Assembly (NCBI GenBank): GCA_937941555.1
Contig: CALDHJ010000210.1
Coordinates: forward strand, 1 to 6,371
Direction of reading: 5' to 3'
Length of the DNA: 6,371 bases
Source of the DNA: an uncultured Granulosicoccaceae bacterium
Lineage (GTDB): Bacteria; Pseudomonadota; Gammaproteobacteria; CALCKW01
Positions 6,214-6,371 of the stretch are shown one piece after another. The position numbers and the translations under genes are program-made. Under the pieces are notes generated by a model. The model was not told the origin of the DNA. It searched no databases and was given only the letters and a program-made list of their open reading frames with translations. Position 1 is the stretch's first letter; every line of letters starts with the position of its first letter.

Positions 6214-6358
6214 CTGTGGTATCGCGTCCGCGACGCGCGATGCGATGTGTTGTTCGACGCCTGTGGCATCGACCATCGCCGCTCCGTGTGACGCACCACG
6301 TGTGACGCACCACGTGTGACGGACCACGTGTGACGGACCATCGGAGCAGCTCTCACAG
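6214..6358 (+). repeat. BIME-like REP unit E (loop-expanded, 145 bp)
   Basis: Head CTGTGGTAT with hairpin CGCGTC, loop CGC, GACGCG (6223-6237), then GATGCGATGTG and the common core. The right hairpin stem GCTCCG/CGGAGC (6281-6286/6342-6347) encloses four tandem 14-mers. The end CTCTCACAG matches unit A. It is joined to unit D by the linker TTAGAGTATCGCGCAGCGC (6195-6213), 15 of 19 identical to the A-B linker. Bases 6359-6371 start another linker copy, so the array probably continues past the window. Confidence 0.88.
6286..6341 (+). repeat. Four tandem 14-mers in the loop of unit E
   Basis: Copies at 6286, 6300, 6314 and 6328. The first two read GTGTGACGCACCAC and the last two carry GG in place of GC (the final base of the fourth is T). 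Each junction creates CACGTG. The last two copies are identical to the pair in unit A. Confidence 0.93.
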
Positions 6359-6371
6359 TCAAAGCATTGCG

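Noticed and set aside
6286..6341. Replication iterons or a plasmid origin in the 14-mer tandem repeats
   Set aside because: There is no replication initiator gene or AT-rich region nearby, and the 14-mers sit precisely inside a REP hairpin loop.
5153..6371. CRISPR array
   Set aside because: Units are about 90-145 bp, internally palindromic and joined by recurring linkers, not short identical repeats with unique spacers. There are no cas genes.

Overview
The window looks like a chromosomal segment of a GC-rich gammaproteobacterium. It carries an outer-membrane phospholipase A gene (Gram-negative envelope), Proteobacteria-type metabolic genes, and a REP-associated tyrosine transposase (RAYT) with GTGGGAG-type REP repeats like those known from Pseudomonas and its relatives. 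I cannot name the genus.

Left part (1-3445). A 5'-complete but window-truncated pldA runs leftwards (672 to 1). Across a 135-bp intergenic region, a compact three-gene unit runs rightwards: a DUF1330 dimeric alpha/beta-barrel protein (808-1101), a flavoprotein of the nitroreductase superfamily that matches iodotyrosine deiodinase along its whole length, including the substrate-ligand triad Glu-Tyr-Lys (1102-1782), and an FAD-dependent GMC alcohol/choline dehydrogenase-like oxidoreductase (1775-3445). The genes abut or overlap and all use GTG starts, so they are probably cotranscribed and translationally coupled. A joint role in processing a halogenated or phenolic small molecule is plausible but inferred. 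A hairpin with a nine-T tract (3469-3493) ends the unit.

Middle (3585-5108). phrB encodes an iron-sulfur bacterial cryptochrome/photolyase, a probable (6-4) photolyase. Its four cluster cysteines, His-His pair and Trp/Tyr electron-transfer residues fall at the same residue numbers as in the characterised Agrobacterium PhrB.

Right part (5109-6371). This is a RAYT gene (5610-6065) inside an array of same-orientation REP pairs (BIME-like units A, B, C on the left; D, E on the right). Each full unit has a GTGGGAG-type head, a 7-bp hairpin with a 3-nt loop, a conserved core and an inverted copy of the head at its far end. Two 18-19 bp linkers join the units and recur on both sides of the RAYT. 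Hairpin stems differ between units but keep pairing. In units A and E the right hairpin loop is expanded by 2 and 4 tandem copies of a 14-mer. This array is the most unusual part of the window: an apparently active or recently active REP/RAYT system whose units are diversifying by loop-confined tandem amplification.
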